Origin: Acheta domesticus
Taxonomy: Eukaryota > Arthropoda > Insecta > Orthoptera > Gryllidae
Assembly (NCBI GenBank): GCA_031308135.1
Contig: JAHLJT010000631.1
Span: forward strand, 196,964,685 to 197,028,684
Length of the DNA stretch: 64,000 nucleotides
Reading direction: 5' to 3'
A model generated the notes under the pieces. That model was given only the letters and a program-made list of their open reading frames with translations. It was not told the origin of the DNA and searched no databases. The position numbers and the translations under genes were made by a program. The stretch's first letter is position 1. Each line of letters opens with the position of its first letter. Shown in pieces: positions 50,423 to 63,989 of the stretch.

Positions 50423-53390
50423 TTACTTCCCGTATACGTTCATATACACGGAGTGATATACGTAGTATAGGGAAAGTTATGTAATGCTGCGCGAAAAAAT
50501 GGCCAATTTTCGGCGGAAAAAATATTCGTTGCCGGGCCGTGATAATGAACTCATGGTGCTACAGAATGACACGAACTTTCCCGTATTAGTTTTCTATTTG
50601 ACTGCGTCTTTGCTAGCTATTTGGAATTGCCACATTCTCTTTCTTGCCAGCTGCCATCTATCTCCCCCAAAAGTACATTTTTTTGTCATTTTCTTAATTT
50701 TTCGGTTTCCTATTGGTAGAACGGAAATATTAATTTTAGAATATTAAAGAACACAAAAACCTAGTCCTAAATGGCAATTCTCTTTTAAAAAGTATGTGCC
50801 GTTTAAGAGAAAAAGGCGTTTTAGCGCTACTAAAAATGCGAAATTTGAAGCTCATTTTCACAGAAAATTTTTGAGTTTTCAAAATTCTTTATTTGCAGTT
50901 ATTTGAAGCACATACACTCACAAATATAATAATGTTTACAAATTGCTGGTAATGTGAATATTAAAGATGAGAGAGTTCCTTTAAAAAAATACATTTATAT
51001 AATTTTTGGAAAAACAAAAAAATAATTCAAAATAAACTTTACGTCATATTAAAGAGAGCAATTAGCACTATCCGATCGAAAAGTTTGAAGAAATTTGTTT
51101 AGCCATTTATGAGAAAATGGCGTTTGAGCGTTTCTGAAAATGCGGAAATTTGAGCTAGTTTTCACAGAAAACGGTTGTGTTTTCGATAAACGTTACTGGA
51201 CATTATTTAAAGAACATGTACTCATAAACATAATAACGTGAACAATTTGCCGTTAGTGTAAATATTAACGACGTGAGAGACACGTCAAAAAATTACATTT
51301 TTGCTATGTTTGAAAAAACAAAAGAATACAGCAATATGGCGTTTATGTCATCTCATAGGGTACATTTAGCACTATCCCTACCAAAAGTTTAAAGAAAAAA
51401 TTTGGAGCCGTTTTTGAGAAAATCTAGTTTTTTAAAATTCCACATAATGGACGCAATATTGCGCGAAAACTACTAAAATTTTCAAAACAATGTACATGAC
51501 CTTAAACAAAGAACTCACGTTGGAGAACACATTTTATTTGAAGGAAAAATCTCTATCTTCAATTTTGTAGTTGAAAACAGACGCCGAAAAAAATTCAAAC
51601 TTTCACAATTTTCAAAAATTCAGAGTTATCCGTGAAAATCGGACCTAAGCCATGTTAATAAGTGTATTTTACTCTGTTCATACAAGAAATTTAAAGAAAA
51701 AATTTGGAGCCGTTTTTGAGAAAATTTTGAAAATGTCCGGGGGGCTTCATGTAAAGTACCCCCAAATTTTAAAGAATCTTTTTCAAAATCTCAAAGCATC
51801 GACTAGAATTAGAGCAATCGGGGAATATCCATTTTTGAAGAAATCGTATGTATGGTTTAGGCCAGGCTTGCACAACACCTGCTCCCGCGGGCATTCTGCA
51901 CATGCGAGCCGATCGTCTGCACGCGGCAGTGCCGAAAGTGCAAGTGGTGGGGAGTAGGAAGCTTTGCGGGGAGGGGAGAAGTCTAACGTGGCACGACGCG
52001 GCGCGTAAATTGAATGCCTGAGGGTCTAATAATGATTCATCCTGCAAAATCATTGCCAACTTGTTTAAATGGATTATGTCTAGTATTTCAAGTTACAAGG
52101 ACCATAATTCACTGTTTACGTTCTGTACACTACTGTATATACACCTTTGTATCCACCACTGTATGTATTTTCCTTTTCTAATTTTTTAAAGAAAATAACA
52201 TGCTCATTGTGACTCTTAAGCGATAGCTTTAAAATATATGCTTATATATAAGAAAAATACTATTTAATTCTAATACAAATTGAAATTTAATAATTGATTG
52301 TCCACAAGGAATGTTATAATCTCCAAATCATAGCAAAATGAAGAAAATCATGAGAGTGATCTCTCACATCAAGATTGACATAAAAAAGAATATGTTGCAA
52401 TTCCAAGAAAGGTAATGTTTAAAAGCACATTTGTGACCATTTTCCCCATTATGAAACTGAATAAAAGAGATCAACGAGCAAACCTCTGTGATATGTTACG
52501 GACAATCATAAGATTATCATGGGTTTTGTTAAATAGAATGCAAAGGGCTTTATATTTTTGTACGATGTCGTAACGTCTCTACACTCTTGTCAGAAATTAG
52601 AGAAGAAAATAATCATGATTTTTTCAAGAACAATATGTTATTGCTTTAATAGAACAGTTTTATTCAATTAAACATAATTAATGAAAAAATAGTTTATTGG
52701 TGTCATCATCAAACAAAAAAAATCAGTATCATAATTTTGTGTTTAGCACAACACTTAATTTGTTATCACATCGTAGCAAAGCGAATTACAATATAAGCCC
52801 TACAAGCAATTATAATACTTGGTGTCCAAATCTAATATGTATAATTCGTTGTAGTTTCATATTTCGCCCTGTCCGACATCAAACATTTGCAATATAATAC
52901 AAAAAGGCAATTTTACTTGAACTGTATATGACCGTCATGTTCTTGTCGATTGGTCTTTAAATTTACGCGCTATCTTTCGACTTGCGCATTCTGATTGATG
53001 ATCCCCACTCCTAGAGTGAGTCTCATCCCCACCCTTCATCGATTTTCGCATTTGCCCTCGCGCAGCTCCTGACGTCAGCGAAAGTGCAAAATGCTGTGCA
53101 GGTCTGGTTTAGGCGCTAGCAGTGTTCATAGACGGACAGACAGACGGACGTTTTGATTTCAATTGGTTTTTCGATATCAAGGACCCACAAAAGAGAGTTT
53201 CTCGCTACACCACGTGTTAGGGGATTTTTTTGTTAATTTAGCAACTGGTTTTATCCACTTTTTCGTTATCACGGCCCGGCAATGAATTTTTTTTTCCGCC
53301 GAAAATTCGCCATTTTTTCGCGCAGCATTGCATAACTTTCCCTATATTACGTATATCACTCCGTGCATACGTACGTATACGGGAAAGTAA
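50423..53390. mobile_element. DNA element with ~115-bp TIRs, host of a nested hAT element
   Basis: The left end (ttacttcccgtatacg to about 50545) is the reverse complement of the right end (about 53270-53390). The interior is the flank repeat family with 'ggagccgtttttgagaaaat' blocks. It is interrupted at 51863-53106 by a hAT-type element; without it the length is about 1.7 kb. No transposase is visible. Confidence 0.7.
51863..53106. mobile_element. Non-autonomous hAT-type element, 1.24 kb
   Basis: Flanked by a perfect 8-bp duplication GTTTAGGC (51855-51862 and 53107-53114). Ends are CAGGCTTGCACAAC and the complement of a matching CAGACCTGCACAGC, as hAT termini should be. No transposase seen; the interior is AT-rich. 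Confidence 0.8.
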
Positions 53391-55480
53391 TAATTGAAGA
53401 GTTGGCGTCTTGAAAGACTGGATGATAGGAGTGGGGTGGTGGTAATGTAAAGCAGCGCATGTTTAAAGCCCTATTTTAAGATCTGAACCATCTACCCCGA
53501 ACTTATCGTTGTTACAAAAATATGAAAAATAAAAATAGGTCATTTAAATGTTAACAAGAAAGTGATCATAAATAATTGTGAGGAAATAAAATAGTGGGAA
53601 CGGTATTTCACTGGTCTCCCTGGAATACGAACTCATGAGCCGACAGAAGCTGAAAGGGATTCAGGTAACTGTAGAATTTCAGATCAAGTACTCTATTTAA
53701 GGCAAAATATCGTGTAAAAATTTAATGCATAAATTTCAGAAATTCAGATTGGAAGGAGGCACATCAACCCGGGAAAACGTATTATGAAATACCTACCTTG
53801 GTAGCGTGTCAGAGTGCTATCACACATTTCGCTTTCTTCCTGGTTGCTTTCGAAACCCTGCCTCGGAAATATGGGAATTTGGCCACCGGCTCTGAGGTCT
53901 CGAAACAAATCGGGTGGAATACGGCAGAAAAAGAGCATCTCAAAACTGTTTCGTAGAGAGCTGTGCTGCAAGTAACAATGTGCTGACCTGAAAGCCACAC
54001 GAAAGCGACGTCCAGGGGAGGTACTGCACGTACTGCACTAGAAGGAAAAAAAAGATCCCTAAAGAATTTCAATGACACCAACAGAAATACAATGGAACCT
54101 GCACGAACGGCCAAATCGATTAACAGGTCGTCTCAACTAACGGTCAATTTTTAATGAAACCGATTTATTTGTCAATAAGACACGACCCAAATATTTCCTC
54201 TTGCAAGCAGCCATCTGCTTAGCGGTCGGCGGCTGCATTTTGAAGATTGACATAACTTTTAGCGGTCTCTCCAATTCTTTATGAAATGTATTATAACAAA
54301 AAGAAGAAAAGTGGTGAAGAATACTGTTGATTTAATATATTCCTGCGACGGGGCCCATGTATTCATGTATGTGTATATCTGTACACAAGTATATGTACAC
54401 GTGTATATATACATGTACACATGTATATGTACGTGATCCAGGGTTATTACTTTCTCTTGAAGGTAACATGAAACAATTTTAATAAGTACCTCGTAATGAA
54501 ACAACAACATTCATTCACATTCTACATCACAGCATTCATACATTTGCTAACTAGTACATCCCTTCGGAGCGAATTTATAAAGGACTCAGAGAGCACGACG
54601 CATGCGACAATCCCATCTAAAGTTCATTCGCCAATCCCTTCGCCAATTGGCCTGACGGGATGTGATTTGCATCTTGAAATCTAGTTTCCTGTTGAATTCG
54701 GAAAGTGAGTTTCTCCACTAAGAGAAAAAGTGACAAGTCTAGTATGTTTTGATATTAACCTAGAGGATGCAAATGATCTTAAATTTATTATATTTTAATT
54801 AAATTTTGTCATTTTTGGTAATTAAAAACGCTGAAGAGAACATACATTTCATAGCATTTGATACAATTTGATTTGATGTACGCTTCCAGAAACGTCAATA
54901 ACCTTCACTTATCATCTCTATTAACGGACGATTATTGCTGAAACCATTGGTGCGCGTTTAAGTCAGATTTCACTGTATTTACTTTAATTTTTAACACATT
55001 ACTTGGTTGTAGTTTCCTTTAATATGTATTTTTAAGTTATATTTGTATCTTTCTGTGATCTGTATAAACCCTGCAACCGAGCGAATGCTCATTAGCAGGA
55101 AATAATAAATATATATAAATGGGTCAGCCATTAGAAGGCGATGGTTGGCCATCCAGCTAAAACGGCCCACTCCCGCCCTATTATCTCGTGGCGGCGTTCT
55201 GTTATTTAACACTCCGCTACACGCGGAACCAATAGAAACGCGTTTACTCGCGTAGGATATTTGCCTACTCCAGCCTTAAATAACCGAAATATGACGGAAT
55301 CGAGAGAAGAAAAAAGAGAAGAGAATTCGTTCTGGCCAATATGTTCTTATAATATTTCTACCATAATACGTGCTGCCAAAAGTGTCAAATTACGACGTAA
55401 AAAACTTAAAAATAAATTAGAAAAAATACAGAATCAAAACTATAAACTAGTGGTGTTAAAACAGCATATATTTTCTCGAC
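53391..55480. other. Flank with a short TG/TA microsatellite
   Basis: Mostly unremarkable. 54356-54434 is a tatatgtacacgtg-type microsatellite. No gene seen. Confidence 0.5.
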
Positions 55481-56110
55481 TGTACTTACACGCAAAATTA
55501 CGCTTCAAGTACTAAAATTTACGAAAAATTGTACATGATCTTATTTTGAATTCTTTTTTAAAGGAACCGATTTCATTAAGGAAAAATCTCTCATTTCATA
55601 ATTGTAGTTGAAGGAAGACACCGAAAAAATTAGAGTTTTTTGTAATTTTCGAAAAATTAGAGATTTCAGCGAAAATGAGACCTGCGCCATTGTCTTGAAC
55701 ATTCTTCACACCATTCAACAAGAAAAAAAATATTCAAAACCGTTGTAGCCATATTTTTGAAAATTTTGAAAATGTCCCCAGGGTTTTAGGTAACGTAGCA
55801 TCTAAAATAAAATATCGGTTTCAAATTCAAGGGGCCGCGACATCAGTAAGATCGTTTGCGGATTATAAATTTTGAAGAAAATCGGCTGAACGGTTTAGTC
55901 GTAGCCGCTTGCTGATGGATGGACAGACAGGTGTTTTACCGCCACTCGATTTTGGGATGTCAAGGACCCACAAAACATGGCCTATACCACGTGATGAAGG
56001 ATTTTTTTGTGGATTTATACACTTTTTCGTTTCCAGGACCCTGTAATAAGAGTTTTTCTGCCGAAAATTCGCCGTTTTTTCGCACAGTATTACATACTAT
56101 TCTCTTTACT
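55480..56110 (+). repeat. Dispersed repeat family member
   Basis: Shares 'ttgtacatgatctta', 'gccgaaaattcgcc' and the 'ggacagacag' segment with 50423-53390 and 61000-62060, ending with a degenerate copy of the right end (cgcacagtattacatac). Confidence 0.65.
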
Positions 56111-56199
56111 GCATGTGTGGTAATGAGAAAGCAAAACCGGTGCTATAGAACCATGCTATACAACCGGTGAGCTATCCTTCCGGAATTTTGTCGCGGATG

Positions 56200-56745
56200 G
56201 ACCGGGAGAGATGGCTCAGTACATCAACCTGATGTTACTGCAGTCCCTCTGACCGGGAGGTCCTAGGTTCGAGTCTCGACAGCTGCAGGATTTTCGACAC
56301 TAGCTTGTCAGCTAGGTCGAATTCAGTCGCTGTCTGGAGGAGAATTCTAGCGGCCGGCTGCTCTGATCGGTAGTTTTCCGTGGTTTCTCCGATCAACACC
56401 AGGCGAATGCCGGAGCAGTACCCTAACAAACGGGCCACGGACCGCGCGCGATCTTTCCTTCCTCTTCCTTATCCTATCCTCTCCTCTTACACTAACATGC
56501 ACTACACTACCACACATGCCGGGAGACTGGTCGGGAGCTTAGAGCTTGTCTCGGCTGGGGCGGTGCCCCGCTGGTGGGAGATACCTGCTTGGGGAAAACC
56601 TGCTTGTCGGCGGTAGGTCTGCGCCAGATCTCGCCATCCAACAGGGAAAAGTTCATCGCCACCTCCCGAGAAAACACGCACTACACTTACGGGACTAATG
56701 ACCTAAGTAGTTGACGCGCGAAACACGAATCAATCAATCAATCAA
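56200..56745 (+). mobile_element. tRNA-derived SINE
   Basis: The head looks tRNA-derived, with an A-box-like gagatggctcagta and a B-box-like ggttcgagtctc near 56265. The body contains tttccgtggtttctccg and ccaggcgaatgccgg, a segment common in arthropod SINEs. It ends in an (AATC)n tail (aatcaatcaatcaatcaat). Confidence 0.7.
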
Positions 56746-57599
56746 TTGTCGCGGATGGGGTCATTTTGAGCGCCAGTTTACAGGGGTGCTCTCTCGCTCG
56801 CAACCCGCTGGTGCGTCGGACAGGAGCGTCGAGTTGGCGCTGCTTCCTGGTGTGCGAGTGGCATTGACAATGGAACCCGCGTGGGCCACCTCGCGAACAA
56901 GAGCGCCTCCTGCAGGTGAAATCTGGAACGCGATGCCTTTCCACTCCCACCGGATACCGACTGTACTCAACTCGCTTCCGCTGCTCTTCTCACGCGCTAT
57001 TGCATTGCATCCGCCATAAATCCTGAGCTTTGCTCACCGCTTCCCTTGAAGGTCTTCTGCGCAACGTGGTCATAACCTGGAACTTCGAGGGGGGTGTACG
57101 CGGTCGATTGAAAAATGTCACTAATGGTGCATTATTCACGAATTCAGCAATTCAAAATACACTCGGAAGTGAACTTGGAAGATGATTCCAGCCCCGGAGA
57201 CGAAGGCGGCAGCGGTGTCGATTAGAATAGTTCGCCGGGAAGGATGCGAAGTAGCCCTACATCTAGCATTTCCGGAGCATCATCTTAAGAATTATTCCTA
57301 TTTTCAGGCATATTACTAACTTTTGACCAGTGAAGGGCGATAACACACTTTTGTGTGCCCAGTGTTACCGTTTTACGGTGTAGGTGCTAAATAATCCGTA
57401 ACTACGTAAATAGAAATATCGTTGAATGTTACTATGAAAGTTATCATTGGTGCTACAACGGCTCATACTTTCTAGTATTACTTGTATCAGCTACGCAATA
57501 TTATACTACTATATAATCATGCAAACGTGTTTCCAACCAGAAAATACTTTCTTGTCTGCGCCGAGATTGGAATTCAAGTCCTTCGTGTTGCATCCATCA

Positions 57600-58460
57600 T
57601 TCTCGACGTTTAAAAACGGGTGATTATCGTATTATTTCGAACTTACGCAATTTTCGAAGATTAATAGAGTTTATCGAAAATCAGATCTCTGCCATTTTAC
57701 GCGTTCTCTGCTCTATCCGTGAAAAAATTAAAGAAAACATTTCGAGCAGGTTTTGGGAATTTTTACAAATAAATTGCATTAATTTCAAGTAGAAAAAACG
57801 CGAAAACTATTCCTTTTTTTTTTCAAAAAGTTGTAGATGGTCTAATTTAAAGATCTGTTTTTAATAGATTTAATTGAAGAACTCTCTTTCATCAATATTG
57901 TACATTTTTAAATGTTAATAACTTGCAATTTTAAAAAATACAGAGGGCAGAAAATCGGAGCTGTACCATTTTTACCATCCTTTGCTACTACGAGAATAAA
58001 AATCTAAAAAAAAATCGGAACCGTTTTTGAGAAAATAACTGTTTAAAATTGCATAATTTCGCGCAAAATTACGTAAAAACTGCTGATATTTTCGAATAAT
58101 TGTACATGATCATAAGATTGGGGTTAAAGATCTATCTTTGAACAACAATTTTAAGGTAAAACATTTGTATTTTCAATATTGTATTTTAGGAAGATGCACA
58201 AAACTTTTAAAAATTTGCAATTGTCGAAAATTCTGAAATTTCAACGGAAATGAGACCTGTGCCATTTTTAAGCGTTCTTTTCAATATCCGAGGAGCTATT
58301 TTTTAAAATTTGCGCTATTTTTGACAGCATTATGAAAATGTTTAGACTTATGTAAAGTACTACTCCTCAAAATTAAAATATCCATAGGACCGTTCGTTAG
58401 TTCATTCTGATCGATCGGGGAATATCAATTTTGGAGAAAATAGTGTGAACGGTTTAGAGT
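57600..58460 (+). repeat. Dispersed repeat family member
   Basis: Internal blocks with 'aaccgtttttgagaaaata' and 'attgtacatgatcataag' are repeated in tandem here, matching the other family members. Confidence 0.65.
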
Positions 58461-58469
58461 AGAGCTCTG

Positions 58470-58710
58470 CAATCAGGCGAAAACAACCGCTCGAGACTCT
58501 CGGGCTCCGCGCTGACGACCTTGCTTGGGGGGGAAGAGATAGTTGTTTAACGGACATTTCGACCGGCCGCCTTGCGGTTCCCGCCGAGACGCGGGAGTCG
58601 CCGAGCGCCCGGGCGCTCGAGCGCTCGGCCAAGCGCCAAACTGCACAGTAGCTTCGCCCCTCAATGCATGTACGGGATATAAAGTGGCCGCATGTAGTGA
58701 TCGCAACACT
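58470..58710. other. GC-rich island in AT-rich flank
   Basis: GC-rich stretch directly after a repeat end ending ggtttagag. It starts tagagctctgca; a TAGAG terminus would fit a hAT-type end, but no partner or target duplication was found. No gene recognised. Confidence 0.35.
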
Positions 58711-60239
58711 TTCAATTCATTGTAATCGAAAGAAAAAACAATTTCAATTAAACGATTAATTTGTAGAAAAGTAACAATTTATCGATTGACTGGAAATAAT
58801 TTTATAGAGAAAAACAATACATTTTTTGAAAGAATTAAGGCAAACAAAGACTCTGAAAATAAATCTTTATTGTTTTTCTATATTTATAGTGCTTGAGGGA
58901 AGATTATTCGTCGCGTACCAATTGTAATGTCATTGAAGTTTCTCACAAACCGGAATATAAGGCAAATTTATTAAATACAATGAATATTTGGTCATACTTT
59001 CACGAGTACATAAGAAAAAAGCATATGCTAAACAAAAATGAGGTGGGTACTATTTTCCTTGCATCAAAACGTCTTGTCGTTGGGCGTAGTAATTTATTGT
59101 GAAATAGTTTATGTAAGCCGACATGGCCTTTGTATTTGTCGACTCAGTCGGCGGCCAAACAACAGTGGTCACGGCACATCAGCCTATTCAACTCAATAAT
59201 TCAAAATACATTATTTACTATTATATACACACGTTTAACATTATTTTAAATTCGGCAAAAGTATGTATTCACGAAATGATGCATATAAAGTTTTATATGT
59301 ACGAGTACAATGTTTTTCAATTACTCCATTATTTTACGTTTCAATGCAAGAAAAGCGATTAATTGTAATTAAAAATCGTAAAAGCTGAAATTGTGAATCA
59401 CTGACTTTTGTGGAGTAGTATTGAAGCTCCACGAGACCCCCCTCCTTTGGGTGAACTACTGTGAACAGCGTGGCAGGAAGCGATAACAAAGGTTGTGCGA
59501 GGTGACTCGGTGGCTCCCACGCAGCGCGCCATCGCCGTTGCGACGAAATTTCCAGGAAAGGACAGGAAGCAGTTGAAAGAGAAGGGTCGAGATATGTGCA
59601 CAAAGCTTTCCTCGAAAGATATTGAGAAGCTCGCAAGATTATAAATAAAACTAAAAGTACAATGAGCTCAAAATAATGCTGAGGTGACTGAGGCACCCCG
59701 CACGCCTACTGCCGGGTTAAGAAACCAAGACCTGCGTTTCAGATGCCTGAAAATTACAACAACACCAACAACAAAAATATTTGGAAAAAGACGGCAAAAA
59801 TACAAAATTGGAAGGGAAAGGTACTAATATATTTCATTGCACTTGCATCTAAATTTAGCAGAGCATTTGTATTTGCTCCATATTGCACCATATAAAATGA
59901 AGGAAAATTAATAATTTTATGTTCATTAGAATAAAATAGGCAATTACCGAAGCATCCGATACCTAGTCATTACAAAGAACGGAATTTATCTCTAAAACTT
60001 TTGAGTGCCTTTTCTTTGAAGTCACAGGCAGAACTGCAATAGATCCACATGAGGTTCTCCCGTGCGTCCGAAGAGTCGATTTTTAAAGCTTTTTATTCTT
60101 TTTTTATATTAATATTTATTATTTGAAAATTAATATTACAATTCCTCTATATTTTAAATTTTGAAAAAACGAAATTATTGGTCATTTATTTTAAAAACCA
60201 TTCAATACTCCTTCCTTTTCCTGAAACATGGCATTAGAT
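58711..60239. other. Flank, nothing recognised
   Basis: AT-rich with a less AT-rich patch at 59400-59720 that shows no clear coding or repeat identity. Confidence 0.45.
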
Positions 60240-60475
60240 ATTTACTCCGACGTGTCGGCCGATTGTTACGTGGCGCAATTCGCTTGAACGGGGTCCGCCG
60301 GTTGTCGAGTCTCGGCCGGTTGTCGAGACCGGTCGAGTCTCGGTCGGTCGCCGGCTCCCGGGAGTCCGCAACCGGCTGCGAAGGACAGTCGAGCGCGTGG
60401 TCTCGAGAGAAGAGAGGCGAGCGAGCGCTGGTCGGTAAAAATCGCGGAGAATGCAGACCTCTAATACCTAACTTC
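60240..60475. other. GC-rich island with short direct repeats
   Basis: Contains ccggttgtcgag twice and gtcgagtctcgg twice, and ends gcagacctcta, the complement of TAGAGGTCTGC. That resembles the tagagctctgca start at about 58453, so the two could be ends of related hAT-type elements. Confidence 0.35.
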
Positions 60476-60999
60476 ACAGGAGAAATAATTTTAAGTAATT
60501 ATTCACGTAAAGTATGTCTTGTTGCATTTATTCTGCCTGATTTAAAATATATGATATCAAGGAATATCCAACATTTGCACAAGATTTTTATCATCTATAG
60601 AAAAACAAAAACAAAACAAAAAACGCAAACTGTGACAAGCTCATTCTAAGATTCTTTGAAAAGATGAAACTTTTTAGAGATAAGCTTTTATTTTAGCAAA
60701 ATATGCAAAATGTGCTCTGATAATTATACGAATATGCACCAACAGGAAAAATCGGCCAGATGTGCACAAATATGCACTAACATATATAGAATCGTATTCT
60801 AACCAAATGTAAAGAAATTTCACTCAGCTATTCCCTGAAGCAACGGTCAAAAATATGCAAAACCATAGAAATCCGCTCCCTAATGATAATATATAAGAAA
60901 TGCCCATAATGTAAATAGTGACGACGACGTGAGAAATATTTCAAACTATTGGTGCTCCAACAGTACAAAATTGTTCTGCCCCTTTATTAAGCGTCCTTT

Positions 61000-62060
61000 G
61001 CTCTATTTGTGGAAAGTAATTTTAAAAAATCAGGAGCCGTTTGGAGATTTGTTTTTAAATTGAATTAAATTCAATCAGAAATTACGCGAAAAATACTTCT
61101 TTTTTTCAAAAAAATTAATACGTCCTTTTTTAAATCTAATTGTTTAGAACAAATTTAATTTAAGACAAAAGTCTCTATCTTCAATATTATACTTTTGCAG
61201 TGCTATTTTTTTGCAATTTTCGAAAATAGAGCAAGTTGGCAATAGGACAAGAACCAGGGTTTTACCGTTCCGAGATTCAAATTCTTTTTTTTAAAAAAAA
61301 ATGTACATAACTTTTTCCAAAGTTCCGATTTTTTACAACAGATTTTATTTAAGATCAAAACTTCTTTCTTTAAATTTGTAGTTTTGGAATGTAACCTTTT
61401 TGCAATTTTCAACAATACACATTTCACCGGAAATAGAACTAGCACCAGTTTTTTATTGTTATTTGATATGTACGAGAAGATTTTTTTTTAATTGGAACGT
61501 TTTTTGAGAAAAAAAATATTTAAAAATTTCCTATATTTCAACAAAATTACGCGAAAATTCATGTTTTCTAAAAATTGTACATCACGTTACTTCAAGATCT
61601 GTCATTAAAGAAATTTGAAATTATGCAATTTTCCCCAAATCAGTCATTTCAACGAAAACATTCAGACCTGCCCAATTTCTTTAAGAGTCTCTATCTGAGG
61701 ACAAAGTTTAATCCGAAAATTTGGGACCATTTCTTAGAAAAGTTTAAAAATGTAAATGAGCCATCACGTAAAGTATCCAGGAAAATTAAAATATCCGTTT
61801 CAAACTCCCGGGGCCTCTAGTTCCTTTTAATCGATCGGGGAATATCAATTTTGGAGAAAATCGGCTGAATGGTTTAAGAGACCGCAGACTGACGGACAGA
61901 CAAACGGACGGACGAACAAACAGACGTTTTGCCTTCAAACGATTTTGCTGTATCGAAACATGGATTCTGATAACACAACGTGTTAGAGGAAAGAATTTAC
62001 CGTCTATTTCAACAAGATTTATCCCCTATTCGTTACCAGGGCCCGGTAACGTTTTCTGTC
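61000..62060 (+). repeat. Dispersed repeat family member
   Basis: Ends with the 'gacggacagacaaacgg' and 'gttaccagggcccgg' segments seen at 53140-53285 and 55910-56050. Confidence 0.7.
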
Positions 62061-62347
62061 AAAAGTTAATTTATTTACAAAATATAATGCAAATTATACA
62101 ATGTAAATTAACTTTTGAGTGAGTCGTTTAGACATTGTCGTTAGGCCTCTGAGAAGTTTGAGAATTCCCACTAATTAATTTGGAAGTCCGCAGGTAGAGT
62201 GTTTGGCGCTCTTTAATGACGGGCTCCTGTATTCATTCTTACGACCGCCGTCAGCCCAACCGGTTTCCCGTTACACTTTCACTTCACGGGGCGGGACCAC
62301 GAAGCTGGCACCAGAACTTTTGACTTATATTTCACTTCATTGTCAGT

Positions 62348-62419
62348 GGCTCGTTGGTCTAGGGGTATGATTCTCGCTTAGGGTGCGAGAGGTCCCGGGT
62401 TCAAATCCCGGACGAGCCC
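62348..62419 (+). tRNA. tRNA-Pro-AGG: tRNA-Pro (anticodon AGG)
   Basis: A complete 72-nt cloverleaf: acceptor GGCTCGT pairs with ACGAGCC, anticodon stem CTCGC/GCGAG with loop TTAGGGT, and a T arm CCCGG-GTTCAAATC-CCGG with the B box. A box TGGTCTAGGGG is intact. There is no intron and no encoded CCA, so it looks like a functional eukaryotic nuclear tRNA gene. Confidence 0.95.
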
Positions 62420-62879
62420 GATTTTTACAATGAATGTCTTCTACTGGGATCAGTATGAAGGGAATTGTTTCCTTACCGAAATACATGTGACCTAAAAACG
62501 AAGGAATTCTTCAAATCAAAATAATACAAAGCATCGAATCGATTTCTAATTCCAGCCTGACAAGCTGACGTAAGATAATAACGATATGATGAGATCACAT
62601 GGAGTTGTCAAGGACACACCGTCCTAATCTTGATTTTTCCTCAACTGGTAAGGAAATTAGAAGTATCAATTTCAGCGATTACAGTGAGGTTGTTCAAATT
62701 TGAACAGAATATTTTAAGTTAAGTTTTCCCACCAAGTCTCAATCCGAGGCATTCAGTGAATAATAGGTAATTATATCATTTCATTAGGAATAAGTGTAAA
62801 TGAAATGTGAAATTCCGTGCCAAAATAAATGTTTCGAAATTATGAACTAATTATGAACTTGTCCGGAGATAAAAAGAGA
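62420..62879. other. Flank, nothing recognised
   Basis: AT-rich, no feature seen. Confidence 0.5.
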
Positions 62880-63938
62880 ATATCATACGAAATATCTGGG
62901 TATTCTTATTGATTGCAATTTAAAATGGGGACACCATATATCAAAGACTGCAAATAGGTTAAGATACCTCATTTATATTTTTTATAAAATTACTAAAATA
63001 TTTAATACAAAACAACTTCTAATGATATTTTATGCATTTTATTGGTCTATCGCTACGTATGGTATAATTGCGTGGGGAGGAGCTTATGCTAATTCCTTGA
63101 AACCTTTGAGTGATATTCAAAAACGAATCATTAAACTGATATCTCGAAAAAATACTCTTCAGAAATCCTATATAGAGAAAATAAAATAATTGATATTAGG
63201 AAATATTTTCTGTTGAAGTCAGTCTTGGAGAATTACTCTTATTTACAAAATATCTATGATGTAAAAGGAAAGGCCAATAAAAGAATATTATATTTGCAAC
63301 CTCCAGACGTTAAAAAAGATATTGGTAGAAGAAATTTTGATTATATCAGTTAAAAAGTTTACAATTTCCTTCCATATAATCTGAAAATTTTGAATGTGAA
63401 TAGAATATCAACGTAGTTTTTTAACGTAGATAATAAGCATCAAAAACATGTGAGAAAGTTTGTATTGATAAACTGAGCCATGTATAATCTTCAAAATAAT
63501 AAAAATTTTCTATAAAAAAAATATCAACTAAAATTATGATAAAATACTGGTTGATAAACTCATCTGAGACTGTTCTGAAGACCATAATTGAGTAATCCCC
63601 TGTTTACTTTGAAATCCTTCTTCGAAGTAATATTATACTTATTGTAAATTATATCTTGGCTTTTATATATGTATCGTAATAGAAAATATGTTAGATTTTT
63701 TAATTTGTTTTTTCATTTTATTTCATCGAGTATAGTTCTATAAGCTTCTTTCTTTTCTTTTATGTACTTAGTTCTATTGTATGTTATCTTTATAAAAATT
63801 GTTCCCTTTTTTTTCAATTTATATTTTATTTCTTAACAAGTGTACTACCTTTTGTGATATTATATACATAATGCGTTTTGCAGGTTCGCGCACAGGCTTT
63901 GGCCTCAGCGAGGTGCGGAGTATATATATTGTACACCT

Positions 63939-63989
<51 letters not shown>

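Noticed and set aside
56215..56290. A functional tRNA gene
   Set aside because: It has A- and B-box-like sequences but no cloverleaf with paired acceptor stem, and it is fused to a SINE body and (AATC)n tail.
58402..58725. Overlapping open frames in the GC island
   Set aside because: Open on both strands because of high GC; no domain or conserved start.
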